Shown in pieces: positions 45,302 to 54,475 of a stretch of 64,000 nt of DNA. The stretch spans positions 186,001 through 250,000 of the forward strand of contig NZ_CP041742.1 in NCBI RefSeq assembly GCF_007556775.1. The letters run 5' to 3'. The DNA comes from Lysobacter lycopersici (lineage in GTDB: Bacteria; Pseudomonadota; Gammaproteobacteria; Xanthomonadales; Xanthomonadaceae). Under the pieces are notes generated by a model that worked only from the letters and a program-made list of their open reading frames with translations, did not search any database and had not been told where the DNA came from. The translations under genes and the position numbers were made by a program. How positions within the stretch are numbered: position 1 is the stretch's first letter; every line of letters begins with the position of its first letter.

Positions 45302-47274
45302 CACGGTTCTCCAGCTAAGGGGCGATGCGCGCACAGGTCGCGGATCAGTTCGCGGGCGCGGCGCGGATCGCGTTGGTGCGAAGCGTAGCGCCATTCCGCG
45401 AAACGCGTGGTGAGTACGAGCAATGGCGAGGGCTCCGGTGACGATCCGTTCAGCCGCTGCGCCCAGGCCACGGCCGGCTCTTGCGGCGGGCGGCCGAAAC
45501 CGCGACGGGCGTAGCGCTTTTCCAGCCTGCGCCAGGCGCGCAGGACCGGGTCGCGCTCGCGCTGCTCCCGCGCCACCCGCCACGCCATCCACGCCAGCGC
45601 CAACACCGCCGCGGCGGCGAAGGCGAGCAGCAATGCACGGTCGGTGTCGGCGTCCACGTGCAGGGAACGCAGCAGGTTGCGCTGGCGGTTGGCGTCGAAG
45701 CCGAGCACGAAATCGTTCCAGCCGCGGCGCATCCAGTCGCCGACGTCGAACACCGGCGCCAGCGCATCGATGCCGCCGAGCGGGCCGTCGCCCGCGTTCG
45801 CGCGGTCGGCGAGCGTGTCGTAGACGCGTTCGGGGGACACCGCGGCGGTCGGGTCCTCGCGTACCCAGCCGCGGCCCGGCAACCAGACCTCGGCCCAGGC
45901 GTGCGCGTCGGAACGCCGCACCAGCCAGTAATCGCCGATGCGGTTGTAGGTGCCGCCGGCGTAGCCGGTGACCACGCGCGCGGGAATGCCGGCCGCGCGC
46001 ATCAGCACCACGAACGCGGAACTGAAGTGCTGGCAATAGCCTTCGCGCGTGTCGAACAGGAATTCGTCCACCGCGTTGCGCCCGGCCAGCGGCACCGCCA
46101 GGGTGTAGGCGAAGGAATCGTGGAACATCGCCAGCGCGCGGCGGACGATCGCCGCGTCGTCGTCGCCGGCTTCGGCGCGCCATTGCCTGGCCAGCGCCAG
46201 CGTGCGCGGATTGAAGCCGGCGGGGAGTTGCAGCGCCGCGCGCCGCAGCGATTCCGGCATGCGCGCATCGAACGCCGCCGGCGCCGCCGATCGCATGCGC
46301 CAGCGGCGCGGTTCGTCCAGCGGTCGATCGGCGGCGAGGCCGTAATTGCCGTCGAGCGTGGTGCCTTCGGGCGCGGACAGCGGCAAGTCGAGCGCGACGA
46401 CCTGCTGGCGATCGGTGGGTTCGAGTTCGAGTTGGTATTCCCAGCGCGTCGCCGACGGCACGACCGGGGCGGGCGGCATCGCATCGATCCAGAGCGCGCG
46501 CGTCCAGGTGCGCCCGTCGAAGTTCCAGAACGTGTAGCCGCGCCAGTAGCGCTGGATGTCGGCCGGCGTCGCGCCGAAGAACTGCACGCGCAGCGCGGGC
46601 GTGTCGTCGCTGAGCAGGTCCACCCATTCGCTGGGCGTCATGCTGTCGGACAGGCCGGGGCGCGCCTGGCTCATGCCGGGCGTTCCCCACAGCGGCGCGG
46701 CGAGCCGCGGGAACAGCCAGAACGCGGCCAGCGCCAGCGGCAGGCCGACGCCGACCAGCCCCAGCGCCGCGCGGAAAAGCCGCCAATCGCCGGAACCGCG
46801 TTCGATCCCGGCTTCGAAACCGGACAGCCGCAGCAACGCGACCAGCGCGAGGCAGGCGCCGGCCAGGCCCAGCGCGAGCGACAGCGGTCCCTGGTCGAGC
46901 AGGAAGGTGGCGAACGGCGCGAACAGGGCGAAGCCGAGCAGGCTGCGCGCGTCGCGCACGCGCACGGTTTCGGAAGGTTTCAGCGCCAGCATCGCCGCGA
47001 GCAGGGCGCAGCCGGTATCGCGCGCGAACGCGAATCCATGCGCGGCGAACACGGTACCGAACACCGCGAGCGCGAGCAGCGCGCGCAGCCACCACGGCAG
47101 CGGCCGTCGCCACGACAGCGCGGCGACCGCGAGCGCGCACGGCGCGATGGCGAGCGCGGTGGCATGCGGCAGTTGAAGCAGCAAGGGCAGCAGGCAGGCC
47201 GCGGCCGCGGCGTAGCACCAGCCGCGCGTCGCGGCATCGAGCGGCGCCCCGCGTTTGGCGTCAGTCGACGGCAT
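45301..47274 (-). CDS. tgpA: Transglutaminase-like membrane protein (TgpA family)
   Basis: A 657-residue protein with DUF3488 helices at the N terminus (about 18-190), a periplasmic transglutaminase-like domain and a DUF4129-type C terminus after one more helix (about 550-568). The catalytic Cys is in EGYCQHFSSAFVVLMRAAG, the His in DAHAWAEVWLPG and the Asp in REDPTAAVSPER. Pseudomonas TgpA is essential, but its substrate is unsettled. The start MPSTDAKRGAPL at 47274 overlaps the DUF58 gene by 14 nt. The order moxR, DUF58, tgpA is a known conserved module. Confidence 0.92.
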   Translation of the reverse strand: MPSTDAKRGAPLDAATRGWCYAAAAACLLPLLLQLPHATALAIAPCALAVAALSWRRPLPWWLRALLALAVFGTVFAAHGFAFARDTGCALLAAMLALKPSETVRVRDARSLLGFALFAPFATFLLDQGPLSLALGLAGACLALVALLRLSGFEAGIERGSGDWRLFRAALGLVGVGLPLALAAFWLFPRLAAPLWGTPGMSQARPGLSDSMTPSEWVDLLSDDTPALRVQFFGATPADIQRYWRGYTFWNFDGRTWTRALWIDAMPPAPVVPSATRWEYQLELEPTDRQQVVALDLPLSAPEGTTLDGNYGLAADRPLDEPRRWRMRSAAPAAFDARMPESLRRAALQLPAGFNPRTLALARQWRAEAGDDDAAIVRRALAMFHDSFAYTLAVPLAGRNAVDEFLFDTREGYCQHFSSAFVVLMRAAGIPARVVTGYAGGTYNRIGDYWLVRRSDAHAWAEVWLPGRGWVREDPTAAVSPERVYDTLADRANAGDGPLGGIDALAPVFDVGDWMRRGWNDFVLGFDANRQRNLLRSLHVDADTDRALLLAFAAAAVLALAWMAWRVAREQRERDPVLRAWRRLEKRYARRGFGRPPQEPAVAWAQRLNGSSPEPSPLLVLTTRFAEWRYASHQRDPRRARELIRDLCAHRPLAGEP

Positions 47275-48220
47275 GCGGCAGCAGCGCGAGCGCGCGCAGG
47301 CAGGCGTGGCGGTGCGCGGGGCCCTGCGCCGGGCCCAGCGATTCGCCCGGCAGGCGCAGCCGGTAGCGCCGGTTGCGGCGTTCGGCTTCGTCCACCCAGC
47401 GCGCGAGGCGCGAGATCCGCGCTTCGACCGGAAGCGACGCGAGTTCGCGCCAGTCGAGCACGATCTCCGCGCCTTCGCGGCGTTCGTGTTCGCGCACCAG
47501 TAACGAACCGTGGCGCGCGGACGGTTTCCACGCGATGTTGCGGCGCGGATCGCCCTGGCGATACGCGCGCAGGTGGTGCGGTTCGTCGCCGGCGACGTGC
47601 GGCCGCGCGCGCGAGCCTTCGCCGCCGCCGCTTGGCAGCGGCGGCGCATCGCGTTCCGGGCGCGGATACACCAGCAATTGCGCCTGCGGCCAGGCGAGGC
47701 ACCAGGCGAAGGCCAGCCCCAGCGGTTGCCGGGTGGAGATGCGCAACCGTTGCGGTTGCAGCCAGCCGCGCTGCGTCGTCGGCAATTCCAGCACCGCTTC
47801 GCCGGCGCCGTCGGCGAGCGATGCGGAGGCCGTGGCTTCGCCGCATTCCACGCGCAGGCCGCGGCGCTCGCGGCCGTCCGCGGCGCGCAGGTGCACGCGC
47901 AGCGACAAGGGTTCGCCCGCCGGTACCGGTTCCGCCCCGGCCGCGACCACGCGCAATCCGCTCAATTGCAGGTGCGCGACCAGCAGGCTGGCCAACGCCG
48001 CGCCGGAGAGCAGCAGCGCCAGCAACAGCGCGGGATTGTTGTTGTCGTTGAGCGCGCCCACGCCCATCGCCGCGAGCAGTGCCGCGAAAAACAGGCCGAA
48101 CCCGGTCGGAACCACGTAGACGCGGCGACGGTCGATCGCGACCGGCAAGGTTTCCGGCGTGCGTGGGCGCGTCCATGAATCCAGGCGCCGGCGCAGGCGT
48201 GCGCGCAGGCCGTCGGGCAT
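47261..48220 (-). CDS. DUF58 domain protein
   Basis: A 319-residue protein of the DUF58 family. Two N-terminal helices (about 38-56 and 63-80) are followed by a beta-rich part. The signature RAYRQGDPRRNIAWKPSAR then leads into a vWA-like fold with LLVREHERREGAEIVLDW. The family works with MoxR ATPases, perhaps as a client or scaffold in envelope assembly. It sits between moxR (1-nt gap) and tgpA (14-nt overlap), the usual order. Confidence 0.9.
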   Translation of the reverse strand: MPDGLRARLRRRLDSWTRPRTPETLPVAIDRRRVYVVPTGFGLFFAALLAAMGVGALNDNNNPALLLALLLSGAALASLLVAHLQLSGLRVVAAGAEPVPAGEPLSLRVHLRAADGRERRGLRVECGEATASASLADGAGEAVLELPTTQRGWLQPQRLRISTRQPLGLAFAWCLAWPQAQLLVYPRPERDAPPLPSGGGEGSRARPHVAGDEPHHLRAYRQGDPRRNIAWKPSARHGSLLVREHERREGAEIVLDWRELASLPVEARISRLARWVDEAERRNRRYRLRLPGESLGPAQGPAHRHACLRALALLPHAVD

Positions 48221-48221
48221 T

Positions 48222-49148
48222 TCAGTCCACCGGAACCGCGTGCAGGACGGACTTGGCGAGTGCGCGGCCATCGCCGCCGTCCGCGTCGGGCGCGAGCCGG
48301 TGCGCGGCGACATGGATGAACAAGGCCTGCACGTCCTCGGGCACCGCGTGTTCGCGGCCGAGCAGCAGCGCATGCGCGCGCGCCGCGCGCAGCAGGGCGA
48401 TGCCGGCGCGCGGCGACAGCCCGGTGCGCACGCCCGGATGGTGGCGGCTGCGGTGCAGCAGCGCCTGCACGTAGTCGAGCAGGGCATCGCTGGCATGCAC
48501 GCGGTCGGCGGCCGCGCGCAGTTCGAGCACCGAATCCGGCCCAAGCCGCGGCGTCGCGTTCGCGATCAGGTCGCGCCGATCGGCGCCGATGAGCAGTTCG
48601 CGCTCCGCGGCTTCGTCCGGATAACCGAGCGACAGGCGCAGCAGGAAGCGGTCGAGCTGCGAATCGGGCAGCGGATAGGTGCCGGCGAGGTCGACCGGAT
48701 TCTGCGTGGCGATGACGAAGAACGGCCGCGGCAGCGCATGCGTGGTGCCGTCGATGCTGACCTGCTGCTCGGCCATGGCCTCAAGCAGCGCGCTCTGCGT
48801 GCGCGGCGGCGCGCGGTTGATTTCGTCCGCGAGCAGGACCTGCGCGAACACCGGCCCGGGATGGAATTCGAAGCGCGCGCTGCCGGCGTCGTAGACCGAC
48901 ACCCCGAGGATGTCCGAGGGCATCAGGTCGGAGGTGAACTGCACGCGTTCGAAGCGCAAGCCGAGGGTCACCGCGAGCGCATGCGCGAGCGTGGTCTTGC
49001 CGAGGCCGGGCTGGTCCTCGATCAGCAGGTGGCCGCCAGACAGCAGCGCGGCGAACGCCAGCCGGATCTCCTGCGGCTTGCCCAGCACCAGCGCGTTCAC
49101 CTGGGCGATGGCTTCGCCGAGCCCGCGGCGCAGCGCGTCGGGTAGCAT
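48222..49148 (-). CDS. MoxR-family AAA+ ATPase
   Basis: A 308-residue chaperone-like AAA+ protein. Walker A is EDQPGLGKTTLAHALA, Walker B is VLLADEINRAPPRTQSALLE, and sensor 1 is FFVIATQNPVDLAGTYPLP. A lid domain follows with GLSPRAGIALLRAARAHALL. MoxR proteins help mature metalloenzymes or vWA-domain partners. It leads the moxR-DUF58-tgpA-slp run and is divergent from an ArnT-like glycosyltransferase, with a 44-nt gap. Confidence 0.94.
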   Translation of the reverse strand: MLPDALRRGLGEAIAQVNALVLGKPQEIRLAFAALLSGGHLLIEDQPGLGKTTLAHALAVTLGLRFERVQFTSDLMPSDILGVSVYDAGSARFEFHPGPVFAQVLLADEINRAPPRTQSALLEAMAEQQVSIDGTTHALPRPFFVIATQNPVDLAGTYPLPDSQLDRFLLRLSLGYPDEAAERELLIGADRRDLIANATPRLGPDSVLELRAAADRVHASDALLDYVQALLHRSRHHPGVRTGLSPRAGIALLRAARAHALLLGREHAVPEDVQALFIHVAAHRLAPDADGGDGRALAKSVLHAVPVD

Positions 49149-49192
49149 GCGCGTCTCCCTTTTGCCTGCCGGCAGTGTAGCGGGGCCGAAAC

Positions 49193-51043
49193 TTGTTGCG
49201 GAACGAAACCGAAGCGCGCAGGACCTTCATCGCCGCATGGTGCGCCGTGCTCGCGGTCAAGTGCGTGCTCGCCACGCACCTGCCGCTGTTCGTGGACGAG
49301 GCCTTCTACTGGCAGGAGGGCATGCATCCGGCGTGGGCGTATTCCGACCTGCCCGGGCTCACCGCGTGGCTGACCCGGATCGGGGTCGCGCTGTTCGGGC
49401 GCGATGCGCTGGGCCTGCGCATCCCGTTCCTGTTGCTGGCGGCGGCGGTCCCGTGGCTGGTCGCGCGGGTGACCGCGCGCGAATTCGGCGCCACCGCCGG
49501 TTGGCAGGCGGCGCTGCTCTCCCTGCTGTTGCCGCTTGCGGGCACGCTCGGCCTGCTCGCGGTGCCGGATGCGGCGATGGCGATCGCGACCCTGCTGTGC
49601 ATGGACGCCTGCGCGCGCCTGCTGCGCAATGTCAGCGCCGGCGCGGCGGTGGAACTCGCCGTCGGCCTCGCGCTCGGCGCCTTCAGCCATTACCGGTTCA
49701 TCGCGGTGCTCGCGGTGGGCTTCCTCGTGCTGCTGCTGATGCCCGAAGGCAGGCGTGCGCTGCGGGACCCGCGCATGTGGATCGCGATCGCGTTCGGCGC
49801 GGCGGCGTGGACGCCGTTGGTGGCCTGGAACATGGACAACGCCGAGGCGGGCCTGCGCTTCCAGCTCGTCGACCGGCATCCTTGGGCGTTCCACGTCGAC
49901 GGCATCCAGTTCGTGCTGGTGCAGTCGTTGCTGGTCACGCCCTTGCTGTTCGTGGCGCTGGTGGTCGCGGCGTGGCGCTACGCGCGCGACCCGCGCCCGG
50001 CGCCGAGTTTCTTCGCGTTGCTCGGCGGGCTGGTGGTGCTCGGTTTCTTCGTGCTTGGGTTCTTCGCCGATACCGAACGCGTGAGCTTCCACTGGCCGCT
50101 GCAGGGTTTCATCGCGCTGCTGCCCTTGCTTCCCTCGTTGCTGGATCGCTGGCCACGCTGGCTGCGGATCGCGACCGGCGCGCTCGCCGCGCTCGGCCTG
50201 GTGCTGATGCTCGGCTACTACGCCGCGGTGTCGGTGCCGCGCTTGCGCGAGACCACCGCCGCCACGCGCTGGTACCCGGGCAATTTCGCCGGTTGGCAGA
50301 AGCTCGCGACCCAGTCGCGCCGCGCATTGCGCGCGATGCCGAAGGGAACGCGCATCGTCGCCGACGACTTCAAGATCGGCGCGGAGCTCGGCTTCGCGCT
50401 CGGCAACCCGCGGATCGCCGTGTTGCCGCACCCGCTCAACGTCAAGCACGGACGCGCGCCGCAGTTGCACTTGTGGAAGCTGCGCGAGGACACGGTCGAC
50501 CGGGGCAAGGGCCCGGTGTTGCTGGTCGTCGGCGCAAGCGAGGTGTCGTTGCGCGAATTGCCCGCGCGCTACCACGAGTTGTGCGAACGCGTCGGGCCGC
50601 TGCCGGCGCCGCGCACGATCAGCATCGACCACGGGCGCCAGCGGTTCCTGCTGTTCCAGTTGCCGCAGTTGAAGCAACCGGGGCCGGGCAAGGGCGAATG
50701 CACGACGCCCGCGATTGCGTGGATCGAGCGGCCGGCGGTCGATGCCAGGGTCGGGCGCCGGTTCGAGGTCAGCGGCTGGGCGTTCAAGGATGGCGTCGGG
50801 TTGCGTTCGATCTGGGTGACGGTGGATGGCCGGCGCGTCGCCAAGGCCGAGTACGGCTTGCCCAGCGTCGGGCCGAAGCTGATCTGGCCGTTCTCCAACG
50901 ATCCGCAGCATCCGAACATCGGTTATCGCGCGCAGGTCGATCTGGAGGAGATGGAGAAGGGCCGGCATTGGCTCGGCCTGTGGCTGATCGGCCGCGATGG
51001 CAGCGTCGAGCCCTGGAGCGAAATCCCCATCGACCTGGAATGA
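49193..51043 (+). CDS. ArnT-like (GT83/PMT-type) integral membrane glycosyltransferase
   Basis: A protein of about 616 residues with ten or more helices in its first 350 residues, using polyprenyl-phosphate sugars. The first periplasmic loop holds the acidic catalytic motif LFVDEAFYWQEG near residue 32, then YSDLPGLTAWLTRIGVALFG, as in ArnT and related transferases. A soluble periplasmic domain follows (about 350-615), ending with an Ig-like part (EVSGWAFKDGVGLRSIWVTV). No ATG is available near the start; TTG at 49193 or 49196 is used. The acceptor (lipid A, O-antigen or protein) cannot be told. Confidence 0.85.
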   Translation: MLRNETEARRTFIAAWCAVLAVKCVLATHLPLFVDEAFYWQEGMHPAWAYSDLPGLTAWLTRIGVALFGRDALGLRIPFLLLAAAVPWLVARVTAREFGATAGWQAALLSLLLPLAGTLGLLAVPDAAMAIATLLCMDACARLLRNVSAGAAVELAVGLALGAFSHYRFIAVLAVGFLVLLLMPEGRRALRDPRMWIAIAFGAAAWTPLVAWNMDNAEAGLRFQLVDRHPWAFHVDGIQFVLVQSLLVTPLLFVALVVAAWRYARDPRPAPSFFALLGGLVVLGFFVLGFFADTERVSFHWPLQGFIALLPLLPSLLDRWPRWLRIATGALAALGLVLMLGYYAAVSVPRLRETTAATRWYPGNFAGWQKLATQSRRALRAMPKGTRIVADDFKIGAELGFALGNPRIAVLPHPLNVKHGRAPQLHLWKLREDTVDRGKGPVLLVVGASEVSLRELPARYHELCERVGPLPAPRTISIDHGRQRFLLFQLPQLKQPGPGKGECTTPAIAWIERPAVDARVGRRFEVSGWAFKDGVGLRSIWVTVDGRRVAKAEYGLPSVGPKLIWPFSNDPQHPNIGYRAQVDLEEMEKGRHWLGLWLIGRDGSVEPWSEIPIDLE

Positions 51044-51100
51044 GGATCGGGTGAATTCGGGTTGTCAGGTTGCGAAGCGATTACAGCTTAAACGAATTAG

Positions 51101-51436
51101 TTAGGCCCCACGCACGGCTCCTGCGACGATCAGCACGCCATATCCCAGCAATCCGGTGGCTAGAGACCAACGTATGCGTTTGGCATAGACAAGGGCGAGC
51201 GGAGACTGCAACTCTCGAATGCTTGGGCTGAAGGCGCGGCGTACCACCGACAACCAAACGTTGGGATCGGTGACTGGCGGGAAGGCCGAGTAAAAGAAGC
51301 TCAATGCACCGCGACGATTGACCCACTCGGGCTTTTCCGAGGCAATCACTCCGTAGAGTTTGAACAGGGCATGCAAGTAAATCAGCGTCGCGAGAAATGC
51401 CGATGCTGCTGCGAATGAAATGACGATCTTCGGCAT
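51101..51436 (-). CDS. Hypothetical small membrane protein
   Basis: A 111-residue protein with a helix at about 4-27 and another at 91-107, joined by a 60-residue soluble loop (FFYSAFPPVTDPNVW, RRAFSPSIRELQSPLAL). No family is recognised. Composition is a little less GC-rich than its neighbours. It stands alone between a glycosyltransferase (convergent) and yceF. Confidence 0.55.
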   Translation of the reverse strand: MPKIVISFAAASAFLATLIYLHALFKLYGVIASEKPEWVNRRGALSFFYSAFPPVTDPNVWLSVVRRAFSPSIRELQSPLALVYAKRIRWSLATGLLGYGVLIVAGAVRGA

Positions 51437-51495
51437 GTGGTTCTAACTTCCTGACCGACTTGGTATCCAGGGTTTAAAACGCAGAAAATTTCCGG

Positions 51496-52080
51496 TCACG
51501 GCAGCGCAAACCCCCCGTTTCGCAACAACCGCGCAGTGGCGATCAGCGGCAATCCGACCAGCGCGGTCGGATCCCGGCTGTCGATGGCTTCGAACAGGCC
51601 GATTCCCAGGCCTTCGGCCTTGAAGCTGCCAGCGCAATCGAAAGCAGGCTCCGCCTGCAGGTAGCGCGCGATTTCGTCATTGCCGAGATCGCGCATTCGA
51701 ACGACGGTCGTATCGACGGCGGATTCGCGGAAACCCGGGCCGATCACGCATAGCGCGGTGTGGAACGCGACCTCGCGACCGGACATCGCCCGCAGTTGCG
51801 CTACGGCGGATTCGAAATTCCCCGGCTTGCCGAGCACGCGACCTTCAAGATCCGCGACCTGGTCGCTGCCGATGACGAAGGCATCCGGCTCGCGGGCGTG
51901 GACCTCGGCGGCTTTTTCGCCCGCCAGCCGCGATGCGAGCGCGGCAGGGGCCTCGCCGGACGACGGCGTTTCGTCGACCCGTGGCGGCACGCATTGGAAC
52001 GGCAGGCGCAGGCGCGACAGCAGTTCGCGCCGGTAGGGCGAGGTCGAGGCCAGCAGCAGGCGGCGGGAGGAACCGTTCAA
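51496..52080 (-). CDS. yceF: Maf-family nucleotide pyrophosphatase YceF (7-methyl-GTP)
   Basis: A 194-residue Maf-like nucleotide pyrophosphatase that hydrolyses modified nucleotides, with m7GTP known for E. coli YceF. The motif LLLASTSPYRRELLSRLRL begins the protein, followed by PPRVDETPSSGE, VIGSDQVADLEG and AGSFKAEGLGI. SDQV marks the YceF branch. The start is a TTG at 52080 that overlaps the upstream stop (TTGA at 52077-52080). Position beside yceD-rpmF is the same as in E. coli, where yceF is divergent from yceD. Confidence 0.92.
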   Translation of the reverse strand: MNGSSRRLLLASTSPYRRELLSRLRLPFQCVPPRVDETPSSGEAPAALASRLAGEKAAEVHAREPDAFVIGSDQVADLEGRVLGKPGNFESAVAQLRAMSGREVAFHTALCVIGPGFRESAVDTTVVRMRDLGNDEIARYLQAEPAFDCAGSFKAEGLGIGLFEAIDSRDPTALVGLPLIATARLLRNGGFALP

Positions 52081-52436
52081 TGCACGTTCGAACGGGCGCG
52101 TTCCACCTGCGCCAGCATCTGCTCGATGCGGCCGCGGGCGGCGTCGATGGACGCACGCACGCCGTCGAGTTGTTCCAGCGAGGCCTGGTCGCCGTGTTGC
52201 TGCAGCCACAGGCGCTGGCGCAGCATTTCCTGCATGGCGTCGCGCACGGGGTTGGCCTCGTCGCCGGCGACGGCCTCGATTTCCGCCCGGGCCTCGCGCA
52301 AGCGGGCCTCGAGCGCATCGGCGGCGTCGAGGAGTTCCGCCACCGCGCGCTGGCGGGGGGCCGGGCCGCGGCGGCGGAGCAGGAGGACCACGCCGGCGGC
52401 CAGCGCCAGCAACAACAGGACGATCAAAGCCTTCAC
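52077..52436 (-). CDS. Hypothetical membrane-anchored coiled-coil protein
   Basis: A 119-residue protein: a single N-terminal helix (KALIVLLLLALAAGVVLLL), a basic stretch RRRGPAPRQR and then about 85 residues of charged helix with heptad features (ELLDAADALEARLREARAEI). It probably faces the cytoplasm as a membrane-bound coiled coil. The start is GTG at 52436. It is coupled to yceF by the TTGA overlap. No function is known. Confidence 0.65.
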   Translation of the reverse strand: MKALIVLLLLALAAGVVLLLRRRGPAPRQRAVAELLDAADALEARLREARAEIEAVAGDEANPVRDAMQEMLRQRLWLQQHGDQASLEQLDGVRASIDAARGRIEQMLAQVERARSNVH

Positions 52437-52559
52437 GCAGGAATCCCCGGGGGTTGCCGCCGCAGTCTGCCCCGATCCCGGCGCGGGCGGCAAATGCCTT
52501 GCCAAGTCAAGGGTTTGGGTTTGACATCGCCCGGGGCTGGCCCTAGCATTTCGCGTCTT

Positions 52560-53072
52560 ATGTCCGCCGAAATCCCCGAGGTCGTGGACGCGTGGCGCTG
52601 GGTCGCGGCGCGGCGCAGGATCGAGGGGCGCGTGCCGCTGGCTTCGTTGCCGCGGCTGCAGGACGGGCTGTTCGACCCCGAGGGCGATGTCCGCTTCACC
52701 ATCGATTTCGACCGCGATGCGCTGCAATTGCCGCGCGTGGCGCTGGTAGCCGAGGCCGAGCTGCCGCTGCAATGCCAGCGCAGCCTGCAGCGGTTCCTGC
52801 TCCCGGTACGGGTGGAACAGCGACTCGGGCTGATCCGGGACGAGGCCGACGAGGCCGCGCTGTCGGAAGGTTACGAACCCCTGCTGGTTCCCGCGGACGG
52901 CATGTTGCGCCCGCTGGATCTGGTCGAGGATGAGCTGATCCTGGCCTTGCCGGTGGTACCGGTGGATCCGGGGTCGGAACCGGTCGGGGACGACCGGCCG
53001 CAGGATGCGGACGAGCCCCGGCGGGACAACCCTTTCGCGGCGCTGTCGGCCTTGAAGAAGCCCGGCGCCTGA
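52560..53072 (+). CDS. yceD: YceD (DUF177) family protein
   Basis: A 170-residue protein of the family linked to 23S rRNA accumulation and found before rpmF in most bacteria. The core QCQRSLQRFLLPVRVEQRLG and LDLVEDELILALPVVPVDP is diagnostic, and the ending NPFAALSALK matches the family end. Two of the Cys that bind metal in some homologues are not evident. It is followed after 70 nt by rpmF. Confidence 0.93.
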   Translation: MSAEIPEVVDAWRWVAARRRIEGRVPLASLPRLQDGLFDPEGDVRFTIDFDRDALQLPRVALVAEAELPLQCQRSLQRFLLPVRVEQRLGLIRDEADEAALSEGYEPLLVPADGMLRPLDLVEDELILALPVVPVDPGSEPVGDDRPQDADEPRRDNPFAALSALKKPGA

Positions 53073-53142
53073 AGGCGGATTCCGAATTGAAGTTTTTGTT
53101 TGATAGCCACGTACCGAATTCGAGTTTTTCTGGAGCAATACC

Positions 53143-53337
53143 ATGGCAGTGCAGAAGTCCCGCGTTTCCCCTTCCCGCCGCGGCCAGCGTCGTTCGCACG
53201 ACGCGCTGACGGCCAAGCAGCTGGCCACCGACCCGACCTCGGGCGAGACCCACCTGCGCCACCACGTCACCGCCGATGGTTACTACCGCGGCAAGCAGGT
53301 GATCGTGCCGAAGACCAAGGTCGTCGACGAAGAGTGA
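53143..53337 (+). CDS. rpmF: Ribosomal protein bL32
   Basis: A 64-residue protein of the large subunit. The start [20 protein letters not shown] and the core [15 protein letters not shown] identify L32. It is the zinc-free form, as the usual CxxC pairs are absent. A GGAG site at 53131-53134 precedes the ATG. In E. coli plsX lies between rpmF and fabH; here only 67 nt separate them. Confidence 0.97.
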   Translation: MAVQKSRVSPSRRGQRRSHDALTAKQLATDPTSGETHLRHHVTADGYYRGKQVIVPKTKVVDEE

Positions 53338-53404
53338 TCCGCCGAGCGCGGCCAGCGGACCGGTCCCGGGCCGCACGACATCGCAGCACCCGGAGGTCCC
53401 GCCC

Positions 53405-54385
53405 ATGAGCGAGCGGATCTATTCCCGCATCGCCGGTACCGGCAGTGCGTTGCCCGCGCGCGTCGTCAGCAACGACGAGCTGGCGCAGCGCGTCGAGACC
53501 AGCGACGAATGGATCGCCACGCGCACCGGCATCCGCCAGCGCCATGTCGCGGGCGAGGGCGAAACCACGGTCTCGCTCGGCCGCGACGCCGCATTGCGGG
53601 CGATGGAAGCGGCGGGCGTGGAACCCGGCGAGATCGACCTGATCGTGTTCGGCACCACCACGCCGAACCTGATCTTCCCGTCCTCGGCCTGCCTGATGCA
53701 GGCGGAACTCGGCATCGCCGGTTGCCCGGCGTTCGACGTCAACGCCGCCTGTTGCGGCTTCGTCTATGCGATTTCGGTCGCCGACAAATTCATCCGTTCG
53801 GGCGACGCGAAGACCGCACTGGTGGTCGGTTCGGAAACCCTGACGCGCATGGTCGACTGGAGCGATCGCAGCACCTGCGTGCTGTTCGGCGACGGCGCCG
53901 GCGCCGTGGTGCTCAAGGCCGACAGCGCGACCGGCATCCTCAGCACCCACCTGCACGCCGATGGCGCGAAGAAGGAATTGCTGTGGAATCCGGTCGGCGT
54001 GTCCGAGGGATTCAAGCCCGGCGAGGACAACGCCGGCGTGCGCGTGCTGATGACCGGCAACGAAGTGTTCAAGCACGCGGTCAGGGCGCTCGACTCGCTG
54101 GTCGACGAAACCCTGGAGGCCAACGGCCTCGACCGCCACGACATCGACTGGCTGATTCCGCACCAGGCCAACCTGCGCATCATCGAGGCCACCGCCAAGC
54201 GCCTGGACATGCCGATGGAGCGCGTGATCGTCACCGTCGACAAGCACGGCAACACGTCCTCCGGTTCAGTGCCGCTGGCGCTGGACGAAGCCGTGCGCTC
54301 GGGCAAGGTCCAGCGCGGGCAACTGGTGTTGCTCGAAGCCTTCGGCGGCGGGTTCACCTGGGGCTCGGTCCTGCTGCGCTACTGA
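53405..54385 (+). CDS. fabH: 3-oxoacyl-ACP synthase III (FabH)
   Basis: Starts fatty-acid synthesis by condensing acetyl-CoA with malonyl-ACP. It has 326 residues. The active-site Cys is Cys116 in [13 protein letters not shown], the His is in [11 protein letters not shown] and the Asn in [14 protein letters not shown]. The N-terminal part [17 protein letters not shown] is typical. The neighbouring Cys117 replaces the usual Ser after the nucleophile. It leads the fabH-fabD-fabG-acpP-fabF cluster. Confidence 0.96.
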   Translation: MSERIYSRIAGTGSALPARVVSNDELAQRVETSDEWIATRTGIRQRHVAGEGETTVSLGRDAALRAMEAAGVEPGEIDLIVFGTTTPNLIFPSSACLMQAELGIAGCPAFDVNAACCGFVYAISVADKFIRSGDAKTALVVGSETLTRMVDWSDRSTCVLFGDGAGAVVLKADSATGILSTHLHADGAKKELLWNPVGVSEGFKPGEDNAGVRVLMTGNEVFKHAVRALDSLVDETLEANGLDRHDIDWLIPHQANLRIIEATAKRLDMPMERVIVTVDKHGNTSSGSVPLALDEAVRSGKVQRGQLVLLEAFGGGFTWGSVLLRY

Positions 54386-54475
54386 GCGCACCCTACGCGG
54401 CGGTACAGACGCGCTAGAGCAATTGCTCTTATCATGCGCGTCCCCGGGCCAACCGGCCTCGTTCCGGCCTCCTGC

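Noticed and set aside
45481-48051. Open plus-strand frame of 856 codons
   Set aside because: Antisense to tgpA and the DUF58 gene, which carry all expected motifs.
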